Source: Paenibacillus lignilyticus (GTDB lineage: Bacteria; Bacillota; Bacilli; Paenibacillales; Paenibacillaceae). Taken from it: DNA of 64,000 nucleotides. The notes under the pieces were generated by a model that did not search any database, had not been told where the DNA came from, and saw only the letters and a program-made list of their open reading frames with translations. Positions 26,539 to 35,652 of this stretch are shown piece by piece. How positions within the stretch are numbered: position 1 is the stretch's first letter; each line of letters opens with the position of its first letter. The stretch covers positions 1,054,001 to 1,118,000 of the forward strand of contig NZ_JAGKSP010000001.1 in assembly GCF_017942085.1 (NCBI RefSeq). The letters are read 5' to 3'. Made by a program: the position numbers and the translations under genes.

Positions 26539-28158
26539 CTAGCGGAGGTTTTGATGCTTCTTGCGATAATCTTGAGGGGATAATCCGGTCATCTTCTTGA
26601 ACAGCTTGGCAAAATAAGAAAAGTGTACATAGCCGACTTCCTCTGCGATATTGCTGACTTTATCATTCGTCTCGACCAGGAAATGCTTCGCTCGTTCGAT
26701 GCGCAGCTCCGTCATATAGTCCGACAGGGAGAGCCCCGTCTCCTTGCGGAACAAGCGTGACAAATAAGCCGGATTGCGATAGACATGCGCGGCGATGCCG
26801 TCACGCGTCAGTTCGGTATGGACATGCTCTTGAATGAATGCCTTCACCTTCGCAATGACGGCTGATGCATCGCGAGGACGCTCTGCCAGCGCTTGTCCCA
26901 TCTTGGTTACCATTCTCCCGGCCCATATCATCAGCTGCTGCGAATTCCGCGCGGCTTGAATGTCCTTCAGTTCTTGAACCGTATACACATCGTAGATCGA
27001 GAACCCTTTGAGATAAGCTGCGCGATACAGCATGTTCAGGAACCCATAGTGAAACAGCTCCAGCGCTTCGCGGCTTGCTTGCTCAACCTGCCAGCGCTTT
27101 AACGTCTCTTCCAATTGGATGACGAGCTGTTCATGTCCGCCATTATCGAGGAGTGCCCCCCAATCGGTGAAAGAAGGAATGGGAATCCCCGTATCCGTAC
27201 CGACAGTTTCAATTCCCGCTTGTGTTGCCGCATCCTGCACGGATTGGGGCGCGGATACATTGGCTCGTTCCAAGTGCTGCAACCGTTCAAGCGCGCCTGC
27301 CAGTCCGCCGATAGCTGCCGCCTCTCCCACATAACAGGAAACTCTGCAGTGAAAATAGATCTGGCATGCCTGCACGTACTCGGCGCATCGCCGAAGCAAC
27401 AGATCGCGATCGGCGATTTCGCTTTCGTCCAAATAGAGAAGGGCCATATTGAGTTCGTTTCGGTCCTGCAGCACCGTGCCCGGCCAGTTCCCTAAGATGA
27501 TCTCCGCGGCAGATTTGCGCAGCGCATACTCCATGATGCTCTCATCCCGCGCATCCAGCTCAATGTCCCATTGCTCGATGCTGAGCAGGACCGGCAGAAC
27601 CTTGCTGCTTGCAGTCAGCGGGATTTGATAGGATTCCATTTGCCGATGGAGCCGCTCCGGGGACAGCCTCACTCGGCCTGCCAGCAGCTCTTGCCAGAAG
27701 CGCTCCACCAATATCGGAAGCTGGCTCGTCCACTGTCTGCGGTTCGCATCCACCAATTGTTCGATTTGCTGTCTCTCTCTTCGCATCCCGATCTCGGTGA
27801 TCGCCCGTTTCACAATCGACTTCAGATCATCGTGATCGACCGGCTTCAAGATGTAGTCAAAGCAGCCGTTATGCATGGCCTCCTGCGCATAATCGAATCT
27901 GGCATGTCCCGTGAGGAATATCGTCAGCGTCTGCGGCTTGTTGTCCCGAATCCAGCGGAGAAGCTCCAGTCCATTCATCCCGGGCATTTCGATATCGGAT
28001 ATCACCAAATCCACGGGATGCTCCTCCAGCACCCGAATGGATTGAAACACATCCTCTGCTTCCCATATGGACTGGATAGGCAAGTCACTCCAGTCGATCC
28101 CTTGTGCGATTCCTTTCAGCGCATAGATTTCATCATCCACAACAAGCATGCTGACCAT
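26539..28158 (-). CDS. Response regulator, YesN-type (REC plus AraC DNA-binding domain)
   Basis: 539 aa. An N-terminal receiver domain with acidic pocket VVDDE, phospho-acceptor Asp in LVISDIEMPGMNG and Lys in YILKPVD. A long middle region is followed by the C-terminal AraC domain (YVHFSYFAKLFKKMTGLSPQ). GAAGGAGG precedes the ATG at 28158. It partners the kinase 30 bases upstream and is expected to activate the adjacent transporter genes when the sugar is present. Confidence 0.9.
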   Translation of the reverse strand: MVSMLVVDDEIYALKGIAQGIDWSDLPIQSIWEAEDVFQSIRVLEEHPVDLVISDIEMPGMNGLELLRWIRDNKPQTLTIFLTGHARFDYAQEAMHNGCFDYILKPVDHDDLKSIVKRAITEIGMRRERQQIEQLVDANRRQWTSQLPILVERFWQELLAGRVRLSPERLHRQMESYQIPLTASSKVLPVLLSIEQWDIELDARDESIMEYALRKSAAEIILGNWPGTVLQDRNELNMALLYLDESEIADRDLLLRRCAEYVQACQIYFHCRVSCYVGEAAAIGGLAGALERLQHLERANVSAPQSVQDAATQAGIETVGTDTGIPIPSFTDWGALLDNGGHEQLVIQLEETLKRWQVEQASREALELFHYGFLNMLYRAAYLKGFSIYDVYTVQELKDIQAARNSQQLMIWAGRMVTKMGQALAERPRDASAVIAKVKAFIQEHVHTELTRDGIAAHVYRNPAYLSRLFRKETGLSLSDYMTELRIERAKHFLVETNDKVSNIAEEVGYVHFSYFAKLFKKMTGLSPQDYRKKHQNLR

Positions 28159-28188
28159 TATTTTCGCCCTCCTTCGTAAGTCTGACCG

Positions 28189-29961
28189 TTATTCATGGCC
28201 TTCGAACGTATTAGGCCTCTCTAGGGGGAGACGCATTTGCACGATAGCCCCTCCGGGCTTCCCGTTCATGAATGTAATGCCGCCTTCATGGCCGTATAAC
28301 ATTCGGAAGCGGCGCAGAATGTTCCAGATTCCCAAGTGATGCTCGCCGGAGCCTTCTAGCTCAACGCCGGTTTGCAGCCCCTCGAGAACGGCTTCCGGAA
28401 ACCCCGGACCATTGTCAATGATAGTTAGTTTAATAAATCTGCCCGCGTCCTCTTCATCCTGCTCCGAGTAAATGCCGATGCGGAAAGGCATGCCGTCTTG
28501 AACCTTCTTATTAAACCCGTGAATGACCGAGTTCTCGACAAAAGGCTGCAGCAATAAAGGCGCAATCGGCACCGGCGCATGCTCCGGAATCATTTGGATT
28601 TCGTATTCCAGCTTCGCCACATAGCGGATTTTCTGGATCTCCAGATAATGCTCGATATGCCGAATCTCATCTTCAAGCGAAACTACGGCGCGATGGCCGA
28701 GCATGACGAAACGGAAGTAGTCCGCTAGGTGCAGGCTCATTTTCTGAACCAGCTTGTAATCCTTCAAAGCGGCCAAATTATAAATAATGTTCAAGCTGTT
28801 CATGTAGAAATGAGGATTAATCTGGATCTGCAGATGCTTGTACTCCGCCTTCTGGACACGAATCTGCTCCTCGTAGACGTCAATCTTAAGCTTCTCGATT
28901 TGCTCGGCCATCTGGTTGAATGTCCCTGACATAAAGGCGAATTCACTGTTATCGGTGTTAACCGGCATCCTTACGTTGAACTGGCCTTGACCCAGCTTCC
29001 GCATGCCCCGTACGAGCGCAACGAGCGGCTTAAACATGACGCGCTGGAGGAATAGCAAATAGAAGGATAAGACGATGGCCACGGTTAGCGGAATCCAGAT
29101 ATAGAGCATCTTTTGGAAATAGGGGAGGTTTTTCAAAATATACGTTTCCGGAATTACGATCATGTAGTGGATATCCGATATGGCCGAAGGCTGCGTGATG
29201 ACGAGAAAATGATTCTGATTCCAAGTCGTTCTGTTTTGCTTGGTCATCTCCACAATATCCATCTGCACGATGGATTCCTTTACTACAGGCAACGGGGAGT
29301 TCGTTAAAGGGTTGCCCGCCGGATCGACGACGAACGCGGCGCCGTCGGGTCCAACGTCAAATTTGCTTAAGACCTCATTTAATCGATCGACCTGCACAAG
29401 TGCGCCAATGTAAACGCCCGAGCCCAGATCGACGGTTTTGATGAGATAATTGGTGTCGTTCGGAATGGAGAAACGCTCCCAGCGCTGCGTCTCTTCCGGT
29501 AAATCCTTGGAGGCTAGTTTCGTGGTATAGTCCTGCAGGGCGGACTGCACTTCCGCGAAATGGAAGCTGTATTGCGTAGCGAAGAACATATCGTCGTCCT
29601 TCCGAGAATAAACGAAGAACGTGTCCACTTTATTGTAGTAGCCGGTATCGAGCAGGAACCGTCTCGTCAGCTCCATCTTCACCATCGTATAGTCCGAGTC
29701 TTCTTCGGCCAGAGACAGCTCCTGCAGCGATTGAATGTTGGGGTCGCCCTGCATGCGATACAAATAGCGCATCGTTTCCTGCAGGATCGCGTCGTTATTT
29801 TGCACCTGCTGCTCCATCAAATTATTGTAGTGCAGCGAGATTTGATCACGCACGACTTTTGTCGCATAGATATTATTGTAGACAAGGAAGAGCACCATCG
29901 GTGCGGTCATGAGGAGAAAGCCGAATACGATCTTGAAACGAACGGATTGCCAAAATGGCAT
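28189..29961 (-). CDS. Membrane histidine kinase, YesM-type
   Basis: 590 aa. Membrane spans lie near residues 8-28 and 285-305, around a ~250-residue extracytoplasmic sensor. A HAMP linker follows (MRKLGQGQFNVRM). The His-kinase domain has the YesM-family phospho-acceptor in LQIQINPHFYMNSLNI. The ATP site has NSVIHG and IDNGPGFPEA. It probably senses an extracellular sugar or binding protein and phosphorylates the regulator at 26539-28158. Confidence 0.9.
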   Translation of the reverse strand: MPFWQSVRFKIVFGFLLMTAPMVLFLVYNNIYATKVVRDQISLHYNNLMEQQVQNNDAILQETMRYLYRMQGDPNIQSLQELSLAEEDSDYTMVKMELTRRFLLDTGYYNKVDTFFVYSRKDDDMFFATQYSFHFAEVQSALQDYTTKLASKDLPEETQRWERFSIPNDTNYLIKTVDLGSGVYIGALVQVDRLNEVLSKFDVGPDGAAFVVDPAGNPLTNSPLPVVKESIVQMDIVEMTKQNRTTWNQNHFLVITQPSAISDIHYMIVIPETYILKNLPYFQKMLYIWIPLTVAIVLSFYLLFLQRVMFKPLVALVRGMRKLGQGQFNVRMPVNTDNSEFAFMSGTFNQMAEQIEKLKIDVYEEQIRVQKAEYKHLQIQINPHFYMNSLNIIYNLAALKDYKLVQKMSLHLADYFRFVMLGHRAVVSLEDEIRHIEHYLEIQKIRYVAKLEYEIQMIPEHAPVPIAPLLLQPFVENSVIHGFNKKVQDGMPFRIGIYSEQDEEDAGRFIKLTIIDNGPGFPEAVLEGLQTGVELEGSGEHHLGIWNILRRFRMLYGHEGGITFMNGKPGGAIVQMRLPLERPNTFEGHE

Positions 29962-30093
29962 AGGATTCCACCCTCATTTGCTAGCATTCAACCCACTATC
30001 AGCATACCTTACACGAATGAAAGCGGCAACAAAATATCCCGGTTTTCGCAGTGTACTCCCATTCTATTTACCTAATATTAGGGTAGTCCGTTT

Positions 30094-31008
30094 CTAGGTC
30101 TCGTTTCCTGCATCGCTGCGTTCCTCTATGAATCGAATAAGCAGCTCGCGATCTTCTTCAAAAGACAACGCCAGCTCCCTGATCTCATCTGCCGACTTCC
30201 AAGCGATATCATAGATCAGTCCGTCGGGATCTTGGATACACCGATCGCCTCCAACTATCTCACCACGGAAATAGGCGATTCTATCGTGTTTCAATAGGAG
30301 TTGTGCCCCCAATTGAATGCGATAGCCAGTCTCCTCGAAAACCTCGCGGATGCAGCAGTCCTCATAAGATTCGTTCGTTTCCCGTCCTCCTGACGGCACA
30401 GACCATCTTTTCTCCTCGTGCGGCTTCCCTTGCATCACCATGAGTAGCTCGCCGGATGCGTTGAAACAGATCGCGGCTGACCCGCTCCAGCTCAAGCGGA
30501 ACCACAGCGATTCGATCTGCGCCGCATGATGGCGGTTATGCCAAACAAACCGCTGCAGCGCTGTATCCAGCGTGATGCTCCCAAGCGCCAGCGTGCGTAG
30601 TTTTCTGCTGAATTGCTCTGGTTTCAATCCTTGGAGCAACGTCATAAACCGCCGATGCAGCAACTCCAGTAAATCTAGCGCATCCTCAATCGGCACCTCT
30701 CTATAATCATGCAGCTCCGCCCATAAATCCTCCCGATACGTCGCGCCGAGCGGCTCTTCCTCCGTTAGTGCGCGCTTGAACCTCAAATATGCATTCATAT
30801 CGTTGTCTGCCAGATGATGCACGATTTGCCTTGCGGACCAGCCGTCTTCGCGGTATGGAATGTCCAGTTGTTCCGAGCCGAGGCTTCGAACCAGCTTCCT
30901 CAATGCCTTGGCAATATTGGGAATCTCCTTGATGAGGGCTGCTCGTTCTTCATGCGTAGCAATCGGCGCCGCTTGAAACGGTCCGATTGGGAAGCGAATG
31001 TCGTCCAT
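30094..31008 (-). CDS. Fusion of a DinB/YfiT-type thiol-transferase domain and a Nudix hydrolase
   Basis: 304 aa. Residues ~1-170 follow YfiT/BstA: GWSARQIVHHLADNDMNAYL supplies the first metal His and WHNRHHAAQI the others. YfiT-like proteins are metal-dependent bacillithiol S-transferases. Residues ~175-300 are a Nudix domain with a perfect Nudix box (GGRETNE...REVFEETGY). The two are in one uninterrupted frame, while the families usually occur separately. The ribosome binding site before the ATG at 31008 (AAGGCGGG) is weak and far. The likely role is detoxification or nucleotide-pool cleaning. Confidence 0.85.
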   Translation of the reverse strand: MDDIRFPIGPFQAAPIATHEERAALIKEIPNIAKALRKLVRSLGSEQLDIPYREDGWSARQIVHHLADNDMNAYLRFKRALTEEEPLGATYREDLWAELHDYREVPIEDALDLLELLHRRFMTLLQGLKPEQFSRKLRTLALGSITLDTALQRFVWHNRHHAAQIESLWFRLSWSGSAAICFNASGELLMVMQGKPHEEKRWSVPSGGRETNESYEDCCIREVFEETGYRIQLGAQLLLKHDRIAYFRGEIVGGDRCIQDPDGLIYDIAWKSADEIRELALSFEEDRELLIRFIEERSDAGNET

Positions 31009-31140
31009 AGGTTTGGTTACCCGCCTTTTCTGAGGATTACGATTCTATCACCGCCATAATCATCTCAACTATATTCGAGCAACGATATTCGAGCAACGAT
31101 AAAATGAATCCTTTTAACGCTCCTGCAGGCATGCGTCCCG

Positions 31141-31169
31141 ACCCTTTTCTAGCAATGCCGCATAGTTTA
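31141..31169 (+). promoter_or_regulatory. Possible sporulation (sigma-K type) promoter
   Basis: AC, an 18-base spacer and CATAGTTTA, which fits CATANNNTA exactly. It stands 24 bases before the GTG at 31193. The block TGCCGCATA.TT.A is shared with 21436-21448. Confidence 0.4.
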
Positions 31170-31192
31170 GTATAAAAGGAATAGGTGATACT

Positions 31193-31621
31193 GTGGGACA
31201 ACTTATCGATGCACGAACATCCAGCAATATTCCCGTCGTTCTCACGGAGTTTGATACTTTCCCGCTCGATACCCCCGTCATCGTTGGGCAGGTAGGGCTG
31301 AATATTCCACACAATACCCCGGGAATTATCCGGGTTCAATTGACGGGGATGGCAGGCGTCGCGCTTCCAACGGATTTTCCGCAAGGGTTCCTGCTGGAGC
31401 TTTACATGGTACGAGGTCTTACGATCGACGATTCGCTTATCTACAAATCCCAGCACTCGTTCGATTCCGGCCTACACACGGTTGGATTCTCTGCTTCCGA
31501 TTATAATATTCCTGCTCCTGTATCAGGGCTGCAACCCTACACGTTATTCGCAATCGCTCGCTCGGAAGGAATCGCTCGCGTCGGTCCGGAGAACTTGAAC
31601 GCTTCCGCTTATTTCGGATAG
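31193..31621 (+). CDS. Small beta-rich protein, paralog of 21479-21961
   Basis: 142 aa with a GTG start; AGGTGAT sits 3 bases before it, as GGTGAT does in the paralog. Strand-like blocks are VGQVGLNIPHNTPG, IRVQLTGMAGV, LLELYMVRG, YTLFAIARSEG and VGPENLNASAYFG. No signal peptide and no cysteine. The block order matches the 160-aa protein at 21479-21961 at low identity, so this is a real diverging family. Function unknown; a spore-surface role is suggested only by its promoter-like site. Confidence 0.78.
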   Translation: MGQLIDARTSSNIPVVLTEFDTFPLDTPVIVGQVGLNIPHNTPGIIRVQLTGMAGVALPTDFPQGFLLELYMVRGLTIDDSLIYKSQHSFDSGLHTVGFSASDYNIPAPVSGLQPYTLFAIARSEGIARVGPENLNASAYFG

Positions 31622-31633
31622 TCAACGGCAAAG

Positions 31634-31668
31634 GAAAGGCAGTCGATCGGTGTTGATCGACTGCCTTC
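31634..31668. terminator. Hairpin between convergent genes, probable terminator
   Basis: AAGGCAGTCGATC pairs exactly with GATCGACTGCCTT. T-runs are short on both strands. Confidence 0.65.
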
Positions 31669-31700
31669 GCTTTACATATCATTGCAATGTCCTCGGATTG

Positions 31701-34181
31701 CTAGAACCCTGTATTCCCGTTTAACACCGGCACGACCAACGGATTTGCGTTCGTGTAGTTCGCCAGCGCATTGCCGGAAGCAACGTTGAAGTTGAATTGC
31801 GTTCGACCGCCGCTGTCCCCATAGGACGTGTTGTCGATATGAATGCCTTCGGTCTCACCATTGGTTATATTGTTGAGCTCGATTCGCACATTAAGCATCG
31901 GGTTCACGTAGAGCCAGAACTGAATCCCTGCATGGTTGTGGCCGGTATGACCCGCTTTGTTAATCGTATTCCGTTGGAATTTGAGGCCGTTGATCGTATA
32001 CGAAGGTTTCGTCGGTTCAACCGGCTCCGTCGTGACGATCATGCCTGCGTTGAACGTGCTGTCGATGTAGTTATCGCGATAGATCAAGCTGTTGCCGCCA
32101 ACGTCGGACATACCGCGTCCCCAGTAGCTGGCGATAATCGTGTTGAACTGCGCGATGTTGTTGTTTGCGACGCCCGGGAAGTTCATCAGGTTCACCTGCG
32201 CAACTCCATCATCGCCAAGTCCACGCATGAAGTTGTTCTGCGCGATGTTACCCGCGTTCCCGTCATCGCCCCAATGGATCCCGTCGAAGTACGTATTGTA
32301 AAGCCGTACATTCTGAATGGTCGAGTTCGACCAATCCGTCCAGCCCTCCAAGCAGCCCATATGCTCTGCCCACAGATTTTGCAGCACATTGTTAGAACCC
32401 GTACCCGGATTAGTGAGCACGATAATGCCATAATGCGCATCCCGCTGCGTATCCACGCTGCTGATACGAAGATCGGAGATCGTCGTATTATTGTTAAGCG
32501 TGAATCCTACCTCGCCGCCCCAAATTCCATTGGTAACCGTGCTATGCAAATGGGAATACCAGATGCCGGCACCCTTCAAGCTTACGCCTGACGGAACAAC
32601 GATTTTATCGCTTTGGTTATAGGTTCCGGGAGGGAACCAAACGTTCTTGCCAGCCGAAGCTGCGGCGTTAACCGCGCTTTGTATGGCTGCCGTATCATCC
32701 GCGATCCCATTGCCGGCCGCATTGTATGGCGCCGATTTGACGGAGATATAATTCGCCGGCATCGCAATCGGAGCCGCCGCCGTCTCCAGATCAATCAGAT
32801 CGATCCCGTACCAAGCGAGGCCGTTGCCGGAATCCTTTTGCAGCTTGATCGTATCCCCGGCATTGATATCAATCGTAAAATCCTTATCGTCAAAGCTTCG
32901 TACATACGAATTTCCCGGCGCCGTATCATAATTGAACGTAGAGGTGAGCGATAAGTCTTGACGTTTCACGCCGTTGACATAGAGAGCCAGCGTCCCGCTC
33001 GTATTCTGCGGAATGCTGTACCGCAAGATCATCCGATTCGCATCGCGAACATTCGTCCACTGGACAGACTCGCCCGTTGCATCGAGGTGCACATAGCTTT
33101 TGCCGGAAGCGGCTTCCTTCTTCATCGTCGCATCATTATTCGTTGTCGCGCCGCCGCCAAGTGTGCCGTTTTCCGCCTCGTAGGTTGTAAAAGGCATCGT
33201 TGCACCGCGCGAATTGTTGTTCGTCAACCGGATCCAATTGATATTCGCGATGCCGGAGCCCGAAACCCCTTTCACGTATAGATTATGCGTGCCCGTTGCT
33301 GAGCCCGTGATCGGCCAGGTTTGCGTCTCGAACGTATTCCAGCTGTCCGTATTGGCCACTGTAAATGTGCTGATTACCGGACCCGTCAGGCTGTCGAGAC
33401 GAACCTCGAACTTATTGCCCGTCGCTATTGCCGCAACGCGGGCTTCAAGCGTCTTGTAGCCGCCGCTTAAATTCACATTGTTATACACCATATAATCGTT
33501 CGTATCAAAGCCGCCAACCTGCTGGCCGCCTCCGGTATCCGTCGTTGTTGCCGCCGTTACCCCGGACATCGAATTATAGCTCTCCGCCTCGATCTTTATG
33601 GCCGTTGTCATCGTCACGACCGGCGACCAATTCGTTTCATCAAAGTTCATATTGCCATTCGCATTGATGACAAAATACAGCGCATCCCCAGCCTCGACAT
33701 GAATATTCGATACCCCGCTTGGCGTGACATCGGCTGACGGCGTCACAGTAGCGCTCCAGAGCTGCGTCGTATTCTTGAAAATCTTAGCGACAACGCCGTT
33801 ACTGCTGGCATTCACTTTGAGCACATTGCCCGTAATATCAACGTTGCCTGCCTGCGGCGCAACCCATTTCTTCACCGCATCATAGGTGTTCTCCGGGTGA
33901 AAGAAGGAATCCCTTACATACGGATAACCGGAAGTTTCCTTCCACTTGGCCGGGGCCGTCGCATCATAGACGCTGAGATAGGAATACGTGCTTCCTGTCT
34001 TCTTCATATTGAACCAATTTCCCGCTCCTTGCGTTGTACCAAAGGAGGAAAAAGCGCTGTATGCAACCGTTTCGGGAATCGGGGCCGCTTCGGACTTCCC
34101 CTCATTCACGAGCAAACCGCCGGCAATGAGCGCAAATGCCATGGCACCATGGATGCCTTGCCTCAACTTTCTTCTGAACAT
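31701..34181 (-). CDS. Secreted beta-helix glycanase, GH87-type (alpha-1,3-glucanase), with carbohydrate-binding modules
   Basis: 826 aa from the ATG at 34181 (AAAAGGAG upstream; the GTG at 34202 overlaps that signal). The signal peptide ends near SEA|APIPE. A beta-sandwich follows to ~190, then a CBM6-like module (KIEAESYNSMSGV, NINWIRL; ~190-320) and a CBM35-like module (YEAENGTLGGGA, WYGIDLIDLE; ~325-450). The catalytic right-handed beta-helix starts at ADDTAAIQSAVNAAASAGKN. WGDDGNAG and GLGDDGVAQVN carry the paired Asp expected for GH87 catalysis. Mutanases of this kind cut alpha-1,3-glucan of fungal walls or biofilms. Other pectate-lyase-fold families such as GH49 are possible. Confidence 0.75.
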   Translation of the reverse strand: MFRRKLRQGIHGAMAFALIAGGLLVNEGKSEAAPIPETVAYSAFSSFGTTQGAGNWFNMKKTGSTYSYLSVYDATAPAKWKETSGYPYVRDSFFHPENTYDAVKKWVAPQAGNVDITGNVLKVNASSNGVVAKIFKNTTQLWSATVTPSADVTPSGVSNIHVEAGDALYFVINANGNMNFDETNWSPVVTMTTAIKIEAESYNSMSGVTAATTTDTGGGQQVGGFDTNDYMVYNNVNLSGGYKTLEARVAAIATGNKFEVRLDSLTGPVISTFTVANTDSWNTFETQTWPITGSATGTHNLYVKGVSGSGIANINWIRLTNNNSRGATMPFTTYEAENGTLGGGATTNNDATMKKEAASGKSYVHLDATGESVQWTNVRDANRMILRYSIPQNTSGTLALYVNGVKRQDLSLTSTFNYDTAPGNSYVRSFDDKDFTIDINAGDTIKLQKDSGNGLAWYGIDLIDLETAAAPIAMPANYISVKSAPYNAAGNGIADDTAAIQSAVNAAASAGKNVWFPPGTYNQSDKIVVPSGVSLKGAGIWYSHLHSTVTNGIWGGEVGFTLNNNTTISDLRISSVDTQRDAHYGIIVLTNPGTGSNNVLQNLWAEHMGCLEGWTDWSNSTIQNVRLYNTYFDGIHWGDDGNAGNIAQNNFMRGLGDDGVAQVNLMNFPGVANNNIAQFNTIIASYWGRGMSDVGGNSLIYRDNYIDSTFNAGMIVTTEPVEPTKPSYTINGLKFQRNTINKAGHTGHNHAGIQFWLYVNPMLNVRIELNNITNGETEGIHIDNTSYGDSGGRTQFNFNVASGNALANYTNANPLVVPVLNGNTGF

Positions 34182-34445
34182 CGCTGCATGTCTCCTTTTC
34201 ACATGTTTTCATAAGCCAACGTTTCGTTACGTTCATCAAAGCCGATCACACTTCTCCACACCACCTCCATCTCAAAGAGATTAGGCAAGATGAATCTGGA
34301 TGTCGATGACTGTACAACTGAAGCGCTTTCTTGAAACTGCGAGAGGAAATCTGGGCAATTGAAGCCCAGCATCTTAAAGGTACCATAGTGGACTAAGCAA
34401 TTTTTTAACATGTTATTAGCAAATTATTAACTTTCTATCGAAGAC
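34182..34445. other. Intergenic region upstream of the beta-helix glycanase
   Basis: AT-rich. It must hold the glycanase promoter, but no clear -35/-10 pair is seen. GAAGCGCTTTC at 34312-34322 resembles half of a cre site but fails at four positions. Confidence 0.4.
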
Positions 34446-34476
34446 AAAAAAAGAGACCGCCTTGCGCGGTCTTACT
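34446..34476 (-). terminator. Terminator of the CAP-domain gene
   Basis: GACCGC-GCAA-GGCGGTC followed by TCTTTTTTT on the minus strand, 13 bases after the stop. Confidence 0.85.
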
Positions 34477-34488
34477 TCTAGCGTTAAT

Positions 34489-34923
34489 TCATCCTCTATT
34501 TGGACCCCAAAACTCTTGCGTCCACCAAGTCCCATTCCCTGATACATAGCCGACACCTAAATGAGTATAATCGCGACTCAAAATAGCCTCTCTATGCCTT
34601 GGGCTGGCCATCCACCATGCGACTGCCCTTTGTGGCGCAGATGTTGCTCCGCTCACCGTGCCATAAATATTCTCTCCTAAATATGCATTTAGATTGATTC
34701 TATAAGATTTCAGTATCCCCGGGAACATGCCATATCGGGGCGAGTTATGGCTAAGCAATCTATTGTTTTTCATATCTTGCGACTTAGCTCTTGCAGCAGT
34801 GAACAGAATGGAGCTCAGCGTTAATGCAGGTATCCCTCTTCGCGTCCGTTCTAAGTTCGTTAATCTAGCAACCTCTAATTCAAACGAGTTTGCTTTAATT
34901 GTGATTTTGTTTGTGTCAGTCAA
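34489..34923 (-). CDS. CAP/SCP-superfamily protein (YkwD-like) without signal peptide
   Basis: 144 aa. The true start is a TTG at 34923, because AGAGGAGG stands 7 bases before it; a longer ATG frame to 34989 has no signal. CAP hallmarks: LTNLERTRRGIPAL, the His of LLSHNSPRYG, GENIYG, WMASPRHREAILSRDYTHLG and WWTQEFWG. There is no export signal, unlike most bacterial CAP proteins, so it may act in the spore or mother cell. The reaction of bacterial CAP domains is not settled. Confidence 0.83.
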   Translation of the reverse strand: MTDTNKITIKANSFELEVARLTNLERTRRGIPALTLSSILFTAARAKSQDMKNNRLLSHNSPRYGMFPGILKSYRINLNAYLGENIYGTVSGATSAPQRAVAWWMASPRHREAILSRDYTHLGVGYVSGNGTWWTQEFWGPNRG

Positions 34924-35087
34924 ATTTCGACCTCCTCTTTCGTGTAGATAATGTATATATATGGTAAATATTCGATTTGGTTTGGACAAGTTGCTTTTCC
35001 GCTGAATTTCGCCAGGATCTGATATGTCGCAGCCGATTTGGTGCGGAGCCAGGGATAGCCGCTTGATGGTGACACTGTATACAAAGA

Positions 35088-35132
35088 AGAAGACCGGGCG
35101 CTCCTCTTAAGGAGTACCCGGTCTTCTTGGTT
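35088..35132 (-). terminator. Terminator of the GNAT gene
   Basis: GAAGACCGGGTACTCC pairs with GGAGCGCCCGGTCTTC on the minus strand and is followed by TTCTTTG. Confidence 0.75.
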
Positions 35133-35158
35133 TCTGTATGTCGGGTCTTAGCTATTAG

Positions 35159-35584
35159 CTAGCTTAAGTCCTTCTTTAAATAATAATGCTCGAAGCCGCC
35201 GGCATTCGGGATCACCCCATAGGTTTCGTAGCCTTGTTTCTTATAGAAGTCCAGCGCTTGGAAGCTGAGTGTATCCAGTTTGCTGAAATCACACTTTTTC
35301 TCCCTCGCAATCCGCTCTGCTTCATCAAGCAGTTTCGTTCCGTAGCCGCCATGGCGCAGCTGCTCATCCACATACAGGTAGTGGATCTCCAGCCAATTCC
35401 AGCATATCTCACCGACTAAGCCGCCATAGATATGACCGTCAGCATCCTTCAAGAACACGTTCACCTCTTGATACCTGCTTCTTAGCTCCTCGGGAAAATG
35501 ATTTCTGTTAAAGGCGTACATATTGTTTCTAACATAGCTTTTGTCATCTGCATGAGCCGATGCTGTTGAGATGAATAATTCCAT
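35159..35584 (-). CDS. GNAT-family N-acetyltransferase
   Basis: 141 aa. Single GNAT domain: beta-strands VNVFLKDADGHIYGGLVGEI and WLEIHYLYVDEQLRHGG, with the acetyl-CoA loop LRHGGYGTKLLDEAE and the late motif ALDFYKKQGYETYG. The substrate cannot be told. GGGGGGAT lies upstream of the ATG at 35584. It follows the ABC-F gene on the same strand after 68 bases, and the two may be co-transcribed. Confidence 0.85.
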   Translation of the reverse strand: MELFISTASAHADDKSYVRNNMYAFNRNHFPEELRSRYQEVNVFLKDADGHIYGGLVGEICWNWLEIHYLYVDEQLRHGGYGTKLLDEAERIAREKKCDFSKLDTLSFQALDFYKKQGYETYGVIPNAGGFEHYYLKKDLS

Positions 35585-35652
35585 TGCGTTGCGATCCCCC
35601 CTTAAGCTGAAGGCCGGAATCGCTTCATGGAGTGTCCGGCCCTATCCTATGG

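Noticed and set aside
34312..34322. GAAGCGCTTTC as a cre site upstream of the beta-helix glycanase
   Set aside because: Aligned to the full 14-bp consensus it fails at four positions and is far from the gene start.
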